This document shows positions 61,381-64,000 of a DNA stretch of 64,000 nucleotides, one piece after another. The notes under the pieces are model-generated. The model had not been told where the DNA came from, did not search any database, and saw nothing but the letters and a program-made list of their open reading frames with translations. Source of the DNA: Intestinibacter bartlettii (GTDB taxonomy: Bacteria; Bacillota; Clostridia; Peptostreptococcales; Peptostreptococcaceae); NCBI RefSeq assembly GCF_018917435.1, contig NZ_JAHLOQ010000006.1:37035-101034 (forward strand), read 5' to 3'. Positions within the stretch are counted from its first letter, which is position 1, and each line of letters starts with the position of its first letter. The translations under genes and the position numbers were made by a program.

Positions 61381-62736
61381 ATGGCTAATTTTTTATTAGA
61401 ACTAGAACATATCATAACTAATATTTCAGATGCTATATGGCCTATATTTTTACCATTTATCCTGATAGTAGGAGCAATAACTTCAATAAGAACAATATTT
61501 ATAGTTCAGAAACAAGCATCACATCCATCTACATTAAAACTTAAAAATGCTATAGGACCAGCTGCAATTTCACTTGGCGCAATGATAGGTACGGGTGCGG
61601 TTGTAGGTGTTATGGGAGCATTATCAAAATTATACGCTGCTGGACAACACAATATAGAAGCATTGGCAATATGGGCATTAATCGGAGCTTTAATAATGGT
61701 TCCAGTTTCTTATTCAGAAACATTAAATTCAAAAATAATGGGCAAAATGCCAAGAGAATATATATCGACTATAATAAGCCCTAAATTAGGTCTGTTTTAT
61801 GCGATATGTTTCGTAGCATTAGCTGTATTTGGGTTTGGTGGATTCCAATTTAGTGGTATAGATTCAGTTACTGCAATAGTAGCATCTAAATTTATGGGAA
61901 TAGAAACTACGAATATCCAAAGATATTTATTTATCGTAGTTCCAGTAATAATAGTAGTTTCCATATTAGTTTTATCTAAAAGACATGAAATATTTATGAA
62001 CGCTATGACATATATGATAGGTACTGCAGTAGCTTTATACTTCATATTCTTTACAATATTCGTAATAAAGACTGCATCATTTATACCGACTTATTTAAAT
62101 GGAATGATGGAAGGTATGAGAAATCCTATTAACGCAATGATTGGGGTTCCATTAGGATTTATCCTAGGTATGCAAAAAATAATCCAAACTGCTGAGACAG
62201 GCTTAGGTGCTTTGGCAATGGCAGCACAAGAATCTGATTCAAAACCTAGAGAAGCAGCTATGATAGCGTTAATACCAACAATTGTTACAGTATTTGTTGC
62301 AATAATAGTTACTTCTTATATAGCATCATACGGTGTTAGAAATGGAATAATCCATTTCCCAGCAGATACAGTAACAAGATTAACACAGTTATTTGAAACA
62401 GCACAAGATGTAACAGGAGTTTTCGGATTGATAGTATTCTCAATATTTACTGTATTATCAGCTTTAACTACAATATTAGGGTCATATTACTACATGACAA
62501 AATTATTTAAAGCTAATCCTATAAACAGAAATATAACAGTATACTTAATATTAGTAATAGCATCAGGAACTTTAGCAGTATTTGGTGCAAATGTAGTGTT
62601 TGAAGCAGTAGATTTACTTTTATTCGTACTTTGTGGAATAAATGTAACTACTCTTATGATATTTACATTTAAAGAATGGCAAAAATATAGAATAGATGAT
62701 GATAATCAAGCTGACTCGGGTAAAAAAATTTCTTAA
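61381..62736 (+). CDS. AGCS family sodium:alanine/glycine symporter
   Basis: 451 residues with about 10-11 membrane segments. ISLGAMIGTGAVVGVMGALSKLYAAG is the AGCS signature, and the N-terminal DAIWPIFLPFILIVGAITSIRTIF and QTAETGLGALAMAAQESDSKP fit the family. It imports alanine, glycine or another small neutral amino acid with sodium. It is transcribed alone and divergent from the MFS gene. The ATG is chosen although its ribosome-binding site is distant, because the N-terminus aligns with family members. Confidence 0.88.
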   Translation: MANFLLELEHIITNISDAIWPIFLPFILIVGAITSIRTIFIVQKQASHPSTLKLKNAIGPAAISLGAMIGTGAVVGVMGALSKLYAAGQHNIEALAIWALIGALIMVPVSYSETLNSKIMGKMPREYISTIISPKLGLFYAICFVALAVFGFGGFQFSGIDSVTAIVASKFMGIETTNIQRYLFIVVPVIIVVSILVLSKRHEIFMNAMTYMIGTAVALYFIFFTIFVIKTASFIPTYLNGMMEGMRNPINAMIGVPLGFILGMQKIIQTAETGLGALAMAAQESDSKPREAAMIALIPTIVTVFVAIIVTSYIASYGVRNGIIHFPADTVTRLTQLFETAQDVTGVFGLIVFSIFTVLSALTTILGSYYYMTKLFKANPINRNITVYLILVIASGTLAVFGANVVFEAVDLLLFVLCGINVTTLMIFTFKEWQKYRIDDDNQADSGKKIS

Positions 62737-62756
62737 TAAAATCTATAAAATAATAA

Positions 62757-62792
62757 AAAGCCTATGTGAGGTATTTCTCATATAGGTTTTTT
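62757..62792 (+). terminator. Intrinsic terminator after the AGCS gene
   Basis: AAAGCCTATGTGAG and CTCATATAGGTTTTTT form a stem with one G-U pair and a T-run. Confidence 0.87.
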
Positions 62793-62817
62793 AGTTTATG
62801 GAATAATTAAAGTTCAT

Positions 62818-62879
62818 AAAATATATGTATTTAAAATAAATATATATAGAGCATATATTTATTTTAAATACATATATTT
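62818..62879 (+). repeat. 27-bp perfect inverted repeat with 8-base loop
   Basis: The arms 62818-62844 and 62853-62879 are perfect reverse complements around the loop 62845-62852. The right arm touches the AGGGGG ribosome-binding site of the small gene that follows. It contains almost only A and T. It could be a leader hairpin, an operator or the trace of a small mobile element. Confidence 0.85.
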
Positions 62880-62892
62880 AGGGGGAATTTGT

Positions 62893-63156
62893 ATGAAGAT
62901 GTATAAACAAAAATATAATAGGGGAAAGGGAAGTGTAAGCAATATTCCAAATGCAATAGCTTATACATTTATAAGAAATTATATGAATAGTGATGAATTT
63001 GAAGAAATAACGCATAATATGTTTATAAAAAAGATGAACAAACAACAGGTTAATAGAGCTATGACAGAGGTAAAATGGTTGTTTAGAAATTATCCAGGTC
63101 TAGAAGTTTTAACATTGCAAGATGAAAAAGGAAATATAACTACATTTGAGCTTTAA
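62893..63156 (+). CDS. Small protein of unknown function
   Basis: 87 residues, not recognised. It is basic in the first third (KMYKQKYNRGKGS), probably helical in the middle, with a Trp/Phe/Arg cluster (KWLFRNYPGLEVLTL), and has no signal peptide or membrane segment. AGGGGG stands 7 bases before the ATG (a second ATG at 62899 is possible). A 27-bp inverted repeat ends immediately before the ribosome-binding site. It is probably a real gene from its ribosome-binding site, length and codon use, but no function can be given. Confidence 0.6.
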   Translation: MKMYKQKYNRGKGSVSNIPNAIAYTFIRNYMNSDEFEEITHNMFIKKMNKQQVNRAMTEVKWLFRNYPGLEVLTLQDEKGNITTFEL

Positions 63157-63364
63157 GTTAGAAACATATTATATTAAAATTATCAAAATTTCAATTAAGT
63201 AATGACGTAATTTTTATTAAAAAATTAATAATTTTTTAATAAAAATTATTTAAATTTAATGGTATACTATATAGTATATTTAAAGGTATTCAATAAGAAA
63301 TGAATGAAATATCCTGTTTTTAAGCAGGATATTTTATTGGAAAAATTGAAAAATAAATAAAAAA
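63157..63364. other. Intergenic region with palindrome and terminator-like hairpin
   Basis: About 210 bases. It contains the palindrome TATACTATATAGTATA (about 63261-63276) and the hairpin AAATATCCTG/CAGGATATTT (63307-63334) with a T-run. The first could contain a -10 box (TATACT) and the second end a short RNA of some 40-50 bases, but this is speculative. Confidence 0.35.
63307..63336 (+). terminator. Terminator-like hairpin
   Basis: AAATATCCTG and CAGGATATTT pair perfectly around a T-rich loop, followed by TATTGG. It may end the small upstream gene. Confidence 0.65.
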
Positions 63365-64000
63365 TGGTTTTGTTAACTAGATATGAAAAAAATGATCCTC
63401 GACAGGATTAATAACCGATAGGTTCAAATTTAGATTTCACATATTAAAAAATGGCATAACAAATAAGCCTAACAAAATTATAATTTTTTTAGACTTAAAG
63501 TGCAATTAATATTTAACAAACCAATTAATTTTATCTCGATGAGAATAATTAATACCACAAACTTCAGCTGGTGTTAAATTACTCAAAGATGAATGAGACT
63601 TGATAAAGTTGTAATAAAAAACAAAATTGCTGATTAAACTGTTGGCACTTTCAAATGATTTAAAGCCTTTAATTTTCTTATACCAGGATTTAAAGGTCTT
63701 ATTGAAGGATTCTATTAAATTATTTGATATATCATCACAAAAGCTCTCAACTCTAATGTGCTTAGTATCACAAAAAGTTGTATTAATAGCTTCAATATAA
63801 GATGGCCAACGATCAGTTACAATAGCATTTGGACTACCAAATTTCTTGGCTTGCTTGAATAAAGAAAATGCAGCGTCAGAGCCTCTAGAACCGCTTAAAT
63901 TCCAAGAGGTAATAAGTCTGCTTTCTGAATCAATACAAATCCAAAGATAATATTTTTGTCCATTTACTTTTACTACAGTTTCATCAGCATGCCATTCATC
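63365..64000 (-). mobile_element. Left part of an IS6-like insertion sequence
   Basis: The transposase on the minus strand runs off the window edge. GGTTTTGTTAACTAG at about 63365 resembles the GGTTCTGTTGCAAA-type terminal repeats of IS6 elements and is my estimate of the end. The other end is outside the window, so the repeat cannot be checked. Confidence 0.55.
63506..64000 (-). CDS. IS6-like DDE transposase (partial, C-terminal part)
   Basis: 165 codons are visible from the window edge to the TAA at 63506-63508. The part starts inside the DDE domain with DEWHADETVVKVNGQKYYLWICIDSESR, continues with IVTDRWPSY (second Asp) and SNNLIESFNKTFKSW (Glu region), and ends with LTPAEVCGI...WFVKY. 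These match IS6/IS240-type transposases. No frameshift is seen. The N-terminal helix-turn-helix part is beyond the window. Confidence 0.87.
   Translation of the reverse strand, partial: DEWHADETVVKVNGQKYYLWICIDSESRLITSWNLSGSRGSDAAFSLFKQAKKFGSPNAIVTDRWPSYIEAINTTFCDTKHIRVESFCDDISNNLIESFNKTFKSWYKKIKGFKSFESANSLISNFVFYYNFIKSHSSLSNLTPAEVCGINYSHRDKINWFVKY

Overview
The window is about 64 kb of very AT-rich DNA. It looks like a chromosomal piece from a low-GC, anaerobic, Gram-positive member of the Clostridia. Evidence is the AGGAGG/GGGGG ribosome-binding sites, TTG and GTG starts, HrcA/CIRCE heat-shock control, lipoprotein signals, flavodoxins in place of aerobic enzymes, and a compact pur operon laid out much as in Clostridioides and relatives. 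I place it near Peptostreptococcaceae by inference only. I saw no rRNA, tRNA, CRISPR array or phage.

Layout. (1) 1-9.6 kb: the end of a secreted Fn3-like protein, a YiiX-like protein, and a duplicated pair of a PIG-L deacetylase and a NimA-like flavin protein. The pair flanks a two-component system, an ABC efflux fusion and a lipoprotein. (2) 9.9-25.3 kb: an accessory redox region with five flavodoxin-fold proteins, a flavin reductase, a DUF4405 membrane protein, a radical SAM protein behind a ykkC (guanidine-I type) riboswitch, a DUF362 protein and a molybdopterin oxidoreductase. Its operator types include two TetR pairs, two 19-bp-spacer MerR-type promoters and three Fur-like boxes. A structured RNA with its own terminator lies at 18.92-19.15 kb. 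(3) 25.4-32.6 kb: a methyltransferase, an XRE/DUF3169 pair with three operators, a PadR/DUF1700/DUF4097 envelope module, a DUF3267 protein, a cupin and glgB. (4) 32.8-44.8 kb: a cobalamin riboswitch with no obvious gene, an NCS2 permease, then purE-C-F-M-N-D-L, an operon that lacks purH. (5) 45-51.6 kb: a secreted LRR/SH3 repeat protein, an ABC transporter and a frameshifted M20 peptidase. (6) 51.6-56 kb: a heat-shock block of two hsp20 genes and htpG with five CIRCE-type sites, and a possible attenuator before htpG. (7) 56-64 kb: an RND exporter with a coiled-coil insertion, an OFA-type MFS transporter, an AGCS symporter, a small unknown gene behind a 27-bp perfect inverted repeat, and a truncated IS6-like transposase at the right edge.

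The strongest leads are regulatory: the riboswitch-controlled radical SAM gene, the structured RNA near 19 kb, the orphan B12 riboswitch, and the mutually exclusive hairpins in the htpG leader. All calls are by eye from sequence; no database search was run.
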